From positions 186,001 through 250,000 of the forward strand of contig CAJQUW010008657.1 in NCBI GenBank assembly GCA_907163375.1: DNA of 64,000 nucleotides, given 5' to 3'. The translations under genes were made by a program, and so were the position numbers. Below the pieces are notes generated by a model that had not been told where the DNA came from, ran no database searches, and saw nothing but the letters and a program-made list of their open reading frames with translations. The stretch is from Prostheceraeus crozeri (Eukaryota > Platyhelminthes > Polycladida > Euryleptidae). Below, piece by piece: positions 44,305-55,929 of the stretch (positions within the stretch are counted from its first letter, which is position 1; every line of letters begins with the position of its first letter).

Positions 44305-45090
44305 CTGGAATGCAAGCGTATTATGAACTCACTTTGTTTCTTTGCTAGCATTAAAGGCTACGTGCGTACAAGAATTTACTATTAATATTGTTATATTCTT
44401 TTCAAAACAATTCACTCATTGCTACAGTTGGGTAGTATATGGTATATGATTGGTAGAAGTACACATGCATGCACATGTCGTCCTTTGTTAGCTTTACGTA
44501 GACCTACACAATGCAGATAATTATGCATCATTGTGGATTCCATAGTGTTAATTGTGTTCATGTGCTCATTGACTTGGACATGTCAAGGTTACAAGCATGT
44601 AAAAAGAACTATGTAAATCCCCAAGAAAATTATTGAAAACATCAGAAGCACACTCAGAACATTCAATTACATCCTCACTCAGAGAATTGACATGAATCCT
44701 CATTTTCATCCAATTTAAAGAATTATCAGCAGGATTTGTTCACATTCATTAGCAACAACAAGACCATTGCTTAATATGCAGTTATACCCGGACTTTAGTT
44801 GTGACACGCAATCAGCATGCCGAATTATGGTCGACCTCGACTCGTAGGCGCACCTGTTGTCAGGAATTTGTTATGGTTGATGTGGCTTCCATTCGAAGTT
44901 ATGAGGCAGACAGCTAGATAATGACTTACATCAATGGAGGCACTTTGCATTCTTAGTGTCATTAGTGACACCGGGTAGATTAACTGCACAGCATAATTTA
45001 CGAAAGCCTTAATCCATGTTGCCCTTGCTCCTTCATTTTTAATTTTACCCGGATACTTAACTTTTAAATGAAAAAGTGGTAGCCATTTAT

Positions 45091-45401
45091 CAGGGTGGGA
45101 GCCGGCCGGCATAAGACCGGAGTTTCTGAAACCTACTAGTTGAGACTGGCAACTGGTCAACTGATGCGCTTAATAACACATTCAAGGTATGGAATAATTT
45201 TGTTTTGAGATAGATAGGCTAGGGAATGCATAATTCATGTAAAGTTCACTTAGGCTAGAGACTTCATTCGAGACAAGATGGGATTTTAAACTAGCACAAA
45301 TAATTGCCTTTAAATAAGTACTTTAAACAGAGTCGATGTGCCCTCACTGCCGTTAAGCCAACCATAAAAACTTCTCAGTCCGCCGACCGGTTCCATCCGT
45401 G
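45091..45401. mobile_element. Non-autonomous hAT element, copy H3 (311 bp)
   Basis: It is flanked by a perfect 8-bp duplication CCATTTAT (45,083-45,090 and 45,402-45,409). The termini CAGGGTGGGAGCCGGCCGG and, inverted, CACGGATGGAACCGGTCGG are diverged inverted repeats. The internal sequence matches the right part of H2 (AGATAGG, GGAATGCA, TAGGCTAGA, TTCGAGA), so it is a deletion derivative of the same family. Confidence 0.85.
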
Positions 45402-45850
45402 CCATTTATACTGTGGAGGTCTAAATCATATTCTGAACATCTATTGCTGTGTCAGAAGTGCTGTCAGTTGGCTGCTATCATGATCAGTATTTAACAGACT
45501 GCACAGAATCTAGCATAATTCGCCTTCATGATTTTGTAAAGATCTATTCGACTTTGCTAAAATGTGTTCATACCTTTTCAATAGGCTTGTCGTGTCGTTG
45601 ATATCATCACCATATTGTAAATGCTCCATGCACATGCAAGCTAGAAAAATTTGAATCAATTGCGATTGTCATAAAAATGGCCCTGGGTCGGATACGGGGA
45701 TTTTTTAATGGCTGCAGCCAAGAATGACAGATCTATCATAGCCGCAGCTACTATCTAAATAATGCGGTGCTAAGGGAATTTCCCTTGGTATTTATCAACT
45801 ATTGCTTTATCATACTATTGTTACTCTGCAAAAGTTGGTGTGGCAGTAAT

Positions 45851-46582
45851 TAGTCCGCGAGCTAGCGCGAAGTTGTGCAGGGAACGAGGTAGTACACAAA
45901 ACTTTCACATAGCATAGTACACCTCTAACCTACTGCAAAACTTCGCCTGCCGGATCAGATCACTTGCTTTTCAGAAATAGAGAGGATAACACAATCCTAT
46001 GTATTTCCAATGGTAAAATTGTGACACTTAAGGTGTTGACTCCATTTTTTCGAATTTTTGCTCATAAAAGTTACACAAATTGGTATTTTGTTGAACTGGT
46101 TATTATAGAAATCATCTACAGATCATGATCTTTCAAACTGGCAGAGGATGAAGTAAAGTGTACAAACAGACACTTTTCGTTGGTGTAACTGCAAATTTTA
46201 GCATAGAAATTTCAGGAAAATTGTTGATATACTTTAACGAAAAGTGTCTGTTTGTACACTTTACTTCATCCTCTGCCAATGAATGATAACTCATTTGAAA
46301 GATCATGATCTGTAGATGATTTCTATAATAACCAGTTCAACAAAATACCAATTTGTGTAACTTTTATGAGCAAAAATTCGAAAAAATGGAGTCAACACCT
46401 TAAATGTCACAATTTTACCATTGGAAATACATAGGATTTTGTTATCCTCTCTATTTCTGAAAAGCAAATGATCTGATCCGGCAGACGCGAAGTTTTGCAG
46501 TAGGTTAGAGGTGTACTATGCTATGTGAAAGTTTTGTGTACTACCTCGTTCCCTGCACAAGTTCGCGCTAGCTCCCGGACTA
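45851..46582. mobile_element. 732-bp palindromic element II
   Basis: Arms 45,851-46,181 and 46,236-46,582 are nearly identical inverted copies with a 54-bp loop. The right arm carries 14 extra bases (near 46,278-46,291). The ends are TAGTCCG and CGGACTA, with AAT on both sides as a possible 3-bp duplication. About 40 terminal bases match palindrome I (TGCAGGGAACGAGG). The arms contain GATCATGATC and AGTGTCTGTTTGTACACTTT. No coding sequence. A transcript of the host intron would fold here into a hairpin of over 300 bp. Confidence 0.88.
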
Positions 46583-46987
46583 AATAGTAGCTTTTGAAAG
46601 CACGATGTAAATAGAATTCGAGAATTAATTCCAGAATGTGATGAGATGGCGGTTATTAAGGTGCATATTTTTGTATCATAAGAAGTACTTTCATATATAC
46701 TATTAAGAGCACTCACTTAGGTGGAATGTCTGTAGTGTGTTGTATAGGTGCTACTATTTCAAAGATTTCAGCGAAAATTTCAAATGATAGGCTTGTCATG
46801 CATAATTGTGTCTAAAAAAGCAAGTTTCACTAATTTATATACACGTCTGAGAAGCTACCTGACTGAGTAGCCATTGCTTTCAAGCTGACTAAGATATCCA
46901 TCTTCTTATTCAAATAACTGCTCAAACTCAAAAATATGTGGACGCACACATTCGAAGGCATTTAAAATGAAGTTTCAATCAACTTAC

Positions 46988-47188
46988 AGCGGTATAATGT
47001 CCACATTTTCCAGTACATGTTTCTGTGTTTATGTTGTAATCCTGTCTTTCCATAAACCAATAGAAAACTGCCATAGTTTGATTGTTAAAGTAACCACTGT
47101 AGATATTTTCCATTAATGTTCTTGAATGCACGCTTCGACATTTTGATGCGTTTTTCCCAGCATAATCAGCCACAGACGTGTCATAAGT
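46988..47188 (-). CDS. CAP/SCP domain exon (exon A)
   Basis: The acceptor is CTTACATTTTCAG and the donor GTAAGTTGAT. The 201-nt phase-0 exon reads TYDTSVADYAGKNASKC, TLMENIYSGYFNNQT, AVFYWFMERQDYN, ETCTGKCGHYTA. These are recognisable CAP positions: the 'WD..LA..A...A..C' start, GENIY (MENIY here), the A...W..E..Y helix, and CGHYT at the end. CAP proteins are secreted, with varied roles. Upstream exons with the domain N-terminus and signal peptide were not identified. Confidence 0.88.
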
Positions 47189-47603
47189 CTGAAAATGTAA
47201 GCAGTTTACATGTTCACATTTTCATAGCGCACAGTCAAATTCATGATTGTTCTTGTGAATGGGGACATGGGTGAGTCCAGGGGCAAAAGAGTTCGATTCA
47301 TCGATTATCCGATCGGATCGGAATAACCATAGAAATCCGACATTGTAATACAGGTTTTCCTACACGACAACGGCAACTACCGAATCAAGAGCGGCACTTT
47401 AATTTCTAAAACGTTAAAAGATAAAATATTACGTCATTTCACAATTGAGAGCGACAACAATAAATAAACTGCAGCAAAATAGTTCAATTGTGTCTCTATC
47501 AGATTAGTGAGCGGTATTTCACGTGAAGAATAAATGATATCTATTCGGTTTGATCCAAAGCCCTATATAGATGTCTTCACATCTGCTAAATTAACTTATC
47601 AAT
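47189..47603. other. No gene recognised
   Basis: Probable intron or flank. An ATCCGATCGGATCGG patch near 47,318 resembles the clusters at 240-345 and 2735-2812. Confidence 0.45.
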
Positions 47604-48075
47604 ATGGAGCGCCAGCGAATACCTTCTGATGTTAAACGCAGAATCATTATGGCTCACGAAGCCGGAGATGATTATATTGAAGCCGCTCGAGTTCTCGGTG
47701 TAAAACGGGGTACTGCGTATTCAATAGTACATCGTTATATACTTGAAGGAGTCATTGAGCGTCCCAGAGTAGGAAGACGACACCAAAAGATGGACGAAGA
47801 TATGGCAAATACTGTGGTAGAGATTGTTGAATCTCAACCGGAATTCACGTTAGCCCAAATCAAAGCAAGCGCGGATGCCGGACAAGCCATCTGTCTCAAT
47901 TCAAACTATCAGCACATGTCTCCCGCAGTTCAAGTCAACCGCAATAGCCATGACGTCAAAGTGGAAACATGAGTGCCATCACTGCAAATAAGATGGGAAG
48001 GTCTTCCAGACGTATGGGCAGATTGATGCCTAGACTAATTAATCGCGAGGATGTCTTACAAAACCATCAATGAAT
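47604..48075 (+). pseudogene. IS630/Tc1-type transposase N-terminal fragment
   Basis: The start at 47,604 opens MERQRIPSDVKRRIIMAHEA, then ARVLGVKRGTAYSIVHRY, RPRVGRRHQKMDEDM and ESQPEFTLAQI. This layout (two helix-turn-helix blocks joined by a GRPR-like segment, then 'P..TL..I') is that of IS630-Tc1-mariner transposases, distinct from the Tc1 copy at 31-32 kb. After about 93 codons the similarity stops; a deletion has removed the DDE core. A later frame (RSSRRMGRLMPRLINREDVL near 48,000-48,060) may be the C-terminal remnant. The host-like gene to the left is on the other strand. Confidence 0.6.
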
Positions 48076-49010
48076 ATTACGGTACTTGTTTTGTTTCATA
48101 ATGGAATAAAAAATTTCAAGATTATCAAAACCTTTTCGTATTGACTTACTTTTTCGTAAAGTTTTTAATGACTTACTGTATTACCTTTATGAATTAAAAT
48201 AATTATCAAACTTTTCCTTTTGACATAATTAAAATTATCAAAACTTTTTGTATTGACTTACCTGTTAAATAAAGCATAATTGAATATGAAAAGCCGTTTA
48301 TGATTTCAGGTTGCCGCTCATTAAACTTATAAATCCATTAATAAACTCACTTATTATCACTACCGATTAAAAATAATATCATTCAATTGAAAACGCTGCT
48401 GATTAACAGAAATACCGTTGTTGCATCTTAAAACATATTCTTTAATCTGATACTCGCATTGTCGAACTGGAAAACCTGTAGTAAAGGATTAGAACGAACA
48501 TAGACATTGAAAAAACACGTCGTAGACGATATGCGTCGGGACAGTTGTATGCTTTCATGACAACGGTACCTAAACGGTAGCGGCTTCCAGTGGTTGACAA
48601 TAGGAAGCTATCGTATCGGCAGCTCATCAGCACACTTTGTAAATATTCATGGTCATGATTATTCCTCTTTATAAACAAAAGTAGTTTGATAAAATTACTT
48701 ACAAGAAATTGTCTTGCGGCAAGAATCGACATCTGTTGCATGTTACAGTAATTTGCTTCATCTGAAGATCTAGCAATCATCCCATAAGACCGGAGGTACA
48801 CACGATAGGCCATAAGCCATAAGCCGTAAATAGAGTTCCAACATTTAATTTTCGATGAGAACTGGTGTACAGAATAAGCCACAAACCCTACGCAATAGTC
48901 CATCATCAGCCATAAGCCGCCTTTGATTATGATGGCACACAGGATAAGTCACAAGCCGTTGCCCGGTTGAGGAACCTTTGGTGATGATCTTCAATAGAGC
49001 TGTCGTTGTG
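48076..49010. other. No gene; short repeats
   Basis: 48,115-48,270 has three loose copies of ATTATCAAAAC..TTT..TATTGACTTAC. 48,790-48,960 repeats ATAAGCCA(T/C)AAGCC words. A minus-strand open frame (48,442-48,906) has no recognised domain. Confidence 0.45.
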
Positions 49011-49018
49011 ATATAAGG

Positions 49019-49862
49019 CATAGAGTAGGTATATATAGGTAGAGAGTCGACTCAAAAAAGTATATATATACAGTGAAGACTTTTATATCAAAATATTCAG
49101 TTTTTTGCGGAGATTACGTTCCCATGGTCCAAAACATTATTTGAGCACTTTTGAAAAAAGTCAAAATTTGCTTATTTATATACTACCGAGATGACTCTCC
49201 TAAATAAGTAGTATGAAACAAGTTGGATATCAAAAGGAATGAATATTTGCTGAAAATTATCCTAACTAAGCGGAAATATAGCTGATGATCAAGGAAATTT
49301 CATGAGCCGCAATATAATAGAAGTCTTCATGAAAAAGTCGAGATCTGATTTTGCTTTCTTGGCTAAAATTTCATGTTTTTAATTCAATTTTCACCGGCAT
49401 GATTTTATGATTAACTAAATTCATGATTCATTCTTGAATCTGAATAGTGATGTGGACCCACTTACATCTTTCAAAGTTAATTGAAATTATTGTCTTTGAT
49501 TAAATGATTTTGCTCTGCAAGTGGCAGGTTGCCTGTGATATGATCACGCTTAAGAAAATACTCTTCATGTTGAGCATGAAAGTAATAAGAACCTATCGAA
49601 TTGCTAAGTTAACAAACATTAAATCTCCAAGGCTGTCATGAAACTGAGAATCTGTAAAATACAATCATTCCCTCTGCATTACTATCATGATCATTCAATT
49701 CCGCTGTAATCTCTTCAAAACTGCATAAATGTGCATATCTCACATTTGGTGACAATGCCATCTGTATCTCCCTTGAGTTCATTTGATAAAATCAAAAGTG
49801 TGTACACATTGGGGATTTAATAAATGCGCAGTTACCACTCTACCTAATATACTTACTCTATG
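49019..49862 (+). mobile_element. Complete MITE copy E (844 bp)
   Basis: ATATAAGG flanks both sides (49,011-49,018 and 49,863-49,870), an 8-bp target duplication. The termini CATAGAGTAGGTATATATAG and, inverted from the right, CATAGAGTAAGTATATTAGG match at most of the first 28 positions. There is no protein. It is the reference for copies A, B, C, D, F and G. CA termini with 8-bp duplications fit either the P or hAT superfamily. Confidence 0.85.
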
Positions 49863-49870
49863 ATATAAGG

Positions 49871-50768
49871 CGTTATTTTTTATGCTTATGATTTACTATG
49901 TTCTATGCTCTTGCAAAAATAAAGAAAAAAATATCATATATTTTCTTCTTCTGTCTGCTTGTATTGCCTGTCATGATGAAAATATTGTCAAAATGATGGC
50001 TTCTGGAGGATAGGGGTGTGACTTGCGAACGATGTCTTATGGTTTATTTTGTGTGCCTCCGAGCAGCTGAAAATACCATCAGCAGACAGCTGCTGCATCT
50101 TCTGGTCTCACTAATTTAAACAGTGCGAAAAGTCGTGTTTCTTTGGGAATACACACGCCGAACGAATTGGATAATAATCGAACTGTTTCCGCGTTGGCGA
50201 TGCCACCATTTTCACCTGAAAGTTATTTGAGGAGTTTATTCATTCCTTCGTTCATATACAGCTTCGGTGTTACAGAACTTGCTTTGACTTTTCTTGTGTT
50301 TCAGCTTCCTACTGGAAATGTCAAGCTGGATTGCATCTTCTGATGAACATATGCAGATTTCCTTAATAAGCCTCCTTGTATACTTTCTCATTTTCCCATA
50401 CTGTAGACAACCGTGGCCAGCTATATTTGTCAGTCAAGTGTTTTGCAATAGGCTAGTCCCGTGCTACTTGATGGTCAGTTGATGTATTTATCGTGTTCTA
50501 CCGAATGGCGACCACTTTTATAAAGATACGTCTGAACCCAATGGAGAAAAGTGGTGAGATATATTCATAGATCTCTTCCATCTACTTGCAGCTCACCTAT
50601 AATGTCACCAGTCACTATATGTACTAGGTCTGAGCAATTAGCATGGAAAGAACAGCTGGAAATCTGTGAATCATTGAATCTTTCCGTTGATGGTATGCTC
50701 TACAATTTAGCTGCGAAACTAAAAGTCTTCTACAAAGCAGTTGTAAAGGATTAGTTTGATTATCAACT
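49871..50768. other. No gene recognised
   Basis: Short open frames at 50,143-50,340 and 50,551-50,751 have no motif. No repeat family was seen. Confidence 0.5.
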
Positions 50769-50776
50769 GAACACAT

Positions 50777-52056
50777 CGGGGTTGGAACAGACCGGGCTTT
50801 TGGCGGCCGGCGTATTCAAAAGCGGGCGGTCGGTGGCCGGCTGAATCAAACCTTATTTAAAACCGGCCGGTCGGGGATGGGAAGGTGGTGGCTGGCGTCT
50901 CTATACCGGTTGGTTAAGGCTTTGATCGTCAGACATTATTTGGTCAACTTATGCCATTAGACATTATTCAATTTTCACACAGCATCCGTGAAATACATGA
51001 ATGGTAGGCTTACTGGTACTCCGCATCAGCGAGAGTTACCTATTACAATTCAATATTATACGATACAATTATTCACACTTTGATATCACGTTTTGTGCGA
51101 TGAGCAGGAATACGCGTGGTGACTTAGTTACTATTCTAATGAGGTGAAGGCATGACCATATAAATTATGATAATGTTGACTGCAATTTCAAAGTCAATCA
51201 AACACAAGCAAATTGAAAACAGATAATTAAAATAATGACCCAAACGGGCATTGATGTTCCAATATGATAAAATTTTTTCTAGCTGAGAACGTTCTTAGAT
51301 GAACAATTTGCTTTCTGAATGCGTGCTGATGCTACGAAATGTTTTGTCTGCGACTCAATTTAAAGTGATTCACTGAAGTGAAATTTACAAGTACTTCTTC
51401 ACTTGTGAGGGGATTCTAGTGATTTGTGACATGAATTGAGAGTTTACATTGATAACCGCGAGCTGATGTTGAGAGTCTGGACCATTGAACTCGTCAGACT
51501 TGTCACAAATTTTTCAGTGAGTGTCCCGAAACCGAGCGGTAGTGTTGCTGTACCTGTGCAAAGTCAATCAAAGTTTATCGCGTACAGTTATCTTATCAAA
51601 TAACTATCCGCGATCCACTGTCAAATGTTCGGGTAGTAGGCCCTAGTCTGCATTGAAATCCATCACTCACTACATCTCTAAGCTCCAAGTGTTACATAGA
51701 CTATCCCATGTAGTGAAATTATTCAAGATCTGGCATAATTTCACAATAGATAGGTTGAGGAATGCACAATGCTTCCAAAATTCTTACAGGCTAGAATACG
51801 TGATTCTGAAAACTTTATTTGAGATTAAGTAGGGTTTCAACTACATGTATAAATCATCCGTAATCATTTTTGCCTGCTTAAAGAACGGTTCACAACATTT
51901 ATGTCACAAAACATGCTTGTAGATACTCTAAAATTATGTTGCATTTACATGTTCGTAATGTTGTAATGTTTGACTGAGCAATTTATTCTAGACTGAATGG
52001 GTCGGCATGGTTCTTATTAAATTGACCGGCATGCCGACCGTCCGGTTCCAATTCTG
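50777..52056. mobile_element. Non-autonomous hAT element, copy H2
   Basis: GAACACAT is duplicated perfectly on both sides (50,769-50,776 and 52,057-52,064). The termini CGGGGTTGGAACAG and, inverted, CAGAATTGGAACCG are diverged copies of the H1 ends. Subterminal CCGGC-rich blocks are present at both ends. Internal sequence such as TTGATCGTCAGACATTATTTGG matches H1 in reverse orientation. There is no transposase frame. Confidence 0.88.
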
Positions 52057-52064
52057 GAACACAT

Positions 52065-54930
52065 AATATCACAAAGACCTATTGAAGTCGCAGTTGACAA
52101 CGAAATGAAAGAGTACAAGGAGTTCTAAAATGCTGATTAAGTACGACCTGAGCATTGATTTGATGAAAAGCTAATGAAAATATATTACACAACAAATCCT
52201 GATTTGAAGTGTTGTAGAAATACAATATTCGTTTAATTACTAGTCCAAATTTTGATTCAGTGTGAAGCTAAAACACATGTAAATCACTCTTTGTTTTGAG
52301 CTGACTTATAGCTTGAAAGCTGAGCTTAAAGTGCTAATTATAGTGAATCAAAAAATCCATAAACATATTCAAATAATTTAGAGAGACGGATAAGTTATTA
52401 TTTTTCATATTTTGTCACATCGTTGGGCACAAATCTAAAAATGACGATTTCAACTCGTTTTCTTTAACATAGGGAGCATAGCACAATCATAAATCCCGAC
52501 CATTTTTTCATTTCATGCACGCTCATATGGAAGGCTTAGCAAAATTTCAAGAGTCTATTCTGCAATCGTAGGGCTAAACTTACACAGGACGTAGGCTTGT
52601 GTAGGCATAAAGAATTCAGCACCCTAGTTACTATGTCATGAATTCATCTTTAAAACTCAAATGTTAATAGTAGATTTTCTTAGATTTCTTTGAAAATATT
52701 CGGTCGAAGGCGTGGCGGTGTCGTCTGTAATCGATATGCCTCCACCTCCACAGTCAGATATCTTTCAGAATAGCAAGCTTGATTATTCATCAATAGATCC
52801 ATTGGAATTTAAGATGTCGTTACGGTGACATCTGACAACGGATGCATAATCGCAGTTTTTGTATCTGCCGGAGTCGTAGTCGGAGCTTTATTCGAGACCT
52901 GGAGTTGGAAAAGTTTCAAAAGTCTAACATTTGAGCTGACAACGACTAATTGCAAAATTGTAGACTTCAGGTAATAGGCCTACAGTCGGCTTAAGACTAA
53001 TACATGTGCAGCTCTCAGCGATTTTCGAACTAAATAGCGTATCAAATCTGTCATTAATTAAATACCCTCAGTTGATTGCGAAAACAAGCATAACAGTTTT
53101 GAGAATGTATGCCGATGTGAGGGTTGTTCTTAACTAAATCTGAATTCATTCAGAACGGCTTTGTTTGACTGCAAACACTCATTTTGGGAAATGCAATCAG
53201 ACAGATGGTTCATTTATTTATTGTGCGTCAATGAATCCGCATAATTAGGAAATGTCAAATCGATGTCTCATGAACTGATATTTGTAGGAAGTTTTTTACA
53301 ATAATACTACATTGAAATTTACATTAAGGAAGCTTGTCAAAATATCACGCAGTCAAAGGCGTAACTGATGTGTGATTGCATTAGAAGCGCAGAATCTCAA
53401 TCGAATGTGCCCCAGCTCATATTTTATAAAATGGAAGATTGTCTACAAACACATCTTCATAGTAAAATCATCTATTACTATGCCAATTGCAATTATCAAA
53501 AATTCAAATGATCCAGCGAAAACTCATGTCTACCTCAAAAAGCTAAAAATTCAACCAAGCTGCGTGTACCGTATATTGTTTAGAGTCTAAAAATTTTAGA
53601 CAAATTAAGAGTTCGATAAATCGCTACAAAAAATTAACAAAAATGCATGTGTTGCTATTTAAAGTAATGTCTAATGATAGCCTTTGCAATATGTTTGTAT
53701 AGAAATTGAAAAATTATGCTAAGGCATGCTACATTATCGCTCACATCTTTGAGTATTTTAAGTCATTTTGCGAAAGAATAAGGGAAGGAATAATATAAAA
53801 GCTAAGGAATACACATGAATGGAGCACGAGCACTGGTCGTGAATTCGCATTCACGAACATTCGCAGAAATGAATCTAAAAGCTATATTAGCCCTTTCGTT
53901 CTTAGAAATTATTTTCGCATTAAATGTTTTTTGAAAAAAATGTTTTGAATGCAATTTGGGGGCGTTCTGGGCATCGTGCGGGGTTGAGAGTGGTGCCATT
54001 TGAATCGCATTGATCTCCTCCTTCTTTTGGTCACAAAGTTTTGCCGTCTTGGGGCAATATTGTCCCAAAAGATGAGGGTCGAAATGCTGCCAAATGGACT
54101 CATGTCAGAATATGATCGTACTCATTGTGTTGACTGAAATGAACCAGAATTTTTTTTAGAAATATTGGAATTTGATGAAATTTGTGTGCATTATACGAGC
54201 GCAACGCTTCTTTTTTGCAATTATCGCACTTCTGAAGTGCGAAAGTGACCATAGCCTCACATGTAGCGTGTATCGTTTCTAATAGTATAACACAGCCTTC
54301 TACTTCACTGATTTTTGATCCATGGAAAGAAGTTTAAGTACTCAAATCAAAATGTAAGTAAGTCAGAAAATTTCGAAATATTATTTTCATCATACATATC
54401 GAGAATAATGATGCTGCTATTCCAGGTGAATCGACGAACAAAAGTAGCATCCACAACGATGAATAGATATTAGACCAGACACTCAGAGGGCTAGAAAAGT
54501 TTTAATGCATGTTGTTGTATAGAACATATAGAGTAGGTGTTTGAAGTGAATAAAGAATCGAAAATCTGTCGAAGGTTTTCTGATAGGAAACTGAAAACTT
54601 AAACCCACTTGTAGTTGTCGCAAACATGGCCTGATTCAATGTCGAGATGCAAAATTAGCATAAGTAAAAATAAAACGGGTATTCATTGAAAAACACTTTT
54701 GACACAATACTGACATGTCACCTAAACTAATTTAGCGGCTAGGTAGCGACTGTAATAGTTACTAGAGGTTGATTTTTCAAGCAGAATGCAAAGAGAATAA
54801 TAAAATATTGAGTCGCATCTACAGTTGAAAAGTGGGAGAAAACCTGAATAGCTGCCACTTCATCCAATATCAGAATTCATCAGCAGGCCTAGTTCATATC
54901 TCTCAACATCGACACAACTCCCTGATTTAG
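52065..54930. other. No recognised gene
   Basis: An overlapping pair of minus-strand frames at 53,802-54,100 lies in a slightly GC-richer patch, without a motif. ATAGAGTAGG near 54,529 resembles a MITE terminus without a partner. Confidence 0.45.
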
Positions 54931-55139
54931 GAGGATATTTTGGGAGATGTTTCGTCGTATAAGTTATCCAACTATGATTGTCGCTCATTTTTGCAGCGAT
55001 ATCAGAATTGCGGTAGATTGTCTGCTGACGTATTAAATTGTTGCATCCTGCACTACAGTTTGCGTCGTGTTATCTCATCAAACGTATTCCATTGTCGCTC
55101 CGTCTTGACGACGTCATCTACACGTGTTCTCCAAACATA

Positions 55140-55819
55140 TCAAATTCAACAAATGTCAATCAGAGCTCTCTTCGATCTGGTTCTGGTGGCAACAATCAGA
55201 TACCTGTGAATGAATTCCGCAGACTAATTAAAGAATTCGAAGATCGTATCATCGCCACTATCACTGAAAAACTTGATAACATAAATAGAAAGTTTGATGA
55301 TTTAGAGGATAAAATTGAATCAGTTAAATCGCTTCAAACTCAACAACATGTGCTGATGTTACTAAAATCGAAGAATGCACCATCGATAATGAGAAAAGTA
55401 AGTTGAACGACGAAAGACGGCACCTAAATTCAAATGTTATCGTCAATGGTATTGAAGAAACCTCGTCAGAGAACGAAAGTAGTGCAATGACAGTGAAAGA
55501 TATTATCAAGGTTACAACAAATGATGAGATAACTTTCAGCGGATCATTAGTCAGACTTGGAAGTAAGAAAAGGTCAAAGCCAAGACATATTCGAATTGCA
55601 TTGAAAATTAAAGACGACAGGAATGTGTTGTTACGCAAAGTTCGAGATAACAGGAAAAATCCTTTATTAAAGAACATGTATTTCGATGCTGACCGATGCC
55701 TCCTTGATCGAAAAGAGGCAGCGCGTCTACGTGAGAAGGCGAGAACTATGAGAAGAGACAATCCTGATTACACGGTTTACATTTCAAAGGGCAAGTTGCA
55801 CTGCAATGGGAAAGAATAG
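55140..55819 (+). pseudogene. L1 ORF1: coiled coil plus RRM-like nucleic-acid-binding region
   Basis: One frame has a Ser/Asn/Gly-rich start, then a heptad-patterned segment (FRRLIKEFEDRIIATITEKL, NINRKFDDLEDKIESV). After a frameshift near 55,390 the second frame gives NVIVNGIEETSSENESS, VRLGSKKRSKPRHIRIALK and ARLREKARTMRRDNPDYTVY. A coiled coil followed by 'N..I.GI.E', 'RLG....RP..I...' and a basic end is the usual plan of LINE ORF1 proteins, which coat the element RNA. The frameshift breaks the product. Confidence 0.7.
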
Positions 55820-55929
55820 GACTGTGAAAATCCACCTAGTGATATTTTTCATTCTACATGACTGATTAACTCACAGAAAACCTCCGATTTGAAGAAATCA
55901 AAGACAATATTATACTATCATACTTTCTT

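Larger units (their letters stand above)
44305..46987. other. Intron invaded by two transposable elements
   Basis: The 2.7-kb intron between CAP exons A and B contains the hAT copy H3 (45,091-45,401) and palindromic element II (45,851-46,582). Both have target duplications or duplication-like flanks, so they inserted into the intron. Confidence 0.75.

Noticed and set aside
48640..48790. Upstream CAP exon suggested by NMQQM before a GTAAGT donor on the minus strand
   Set aside because: The conserved HN..R motif is missing and joining it to exon A does not restore the expected spacing. The similarity is probably chance.
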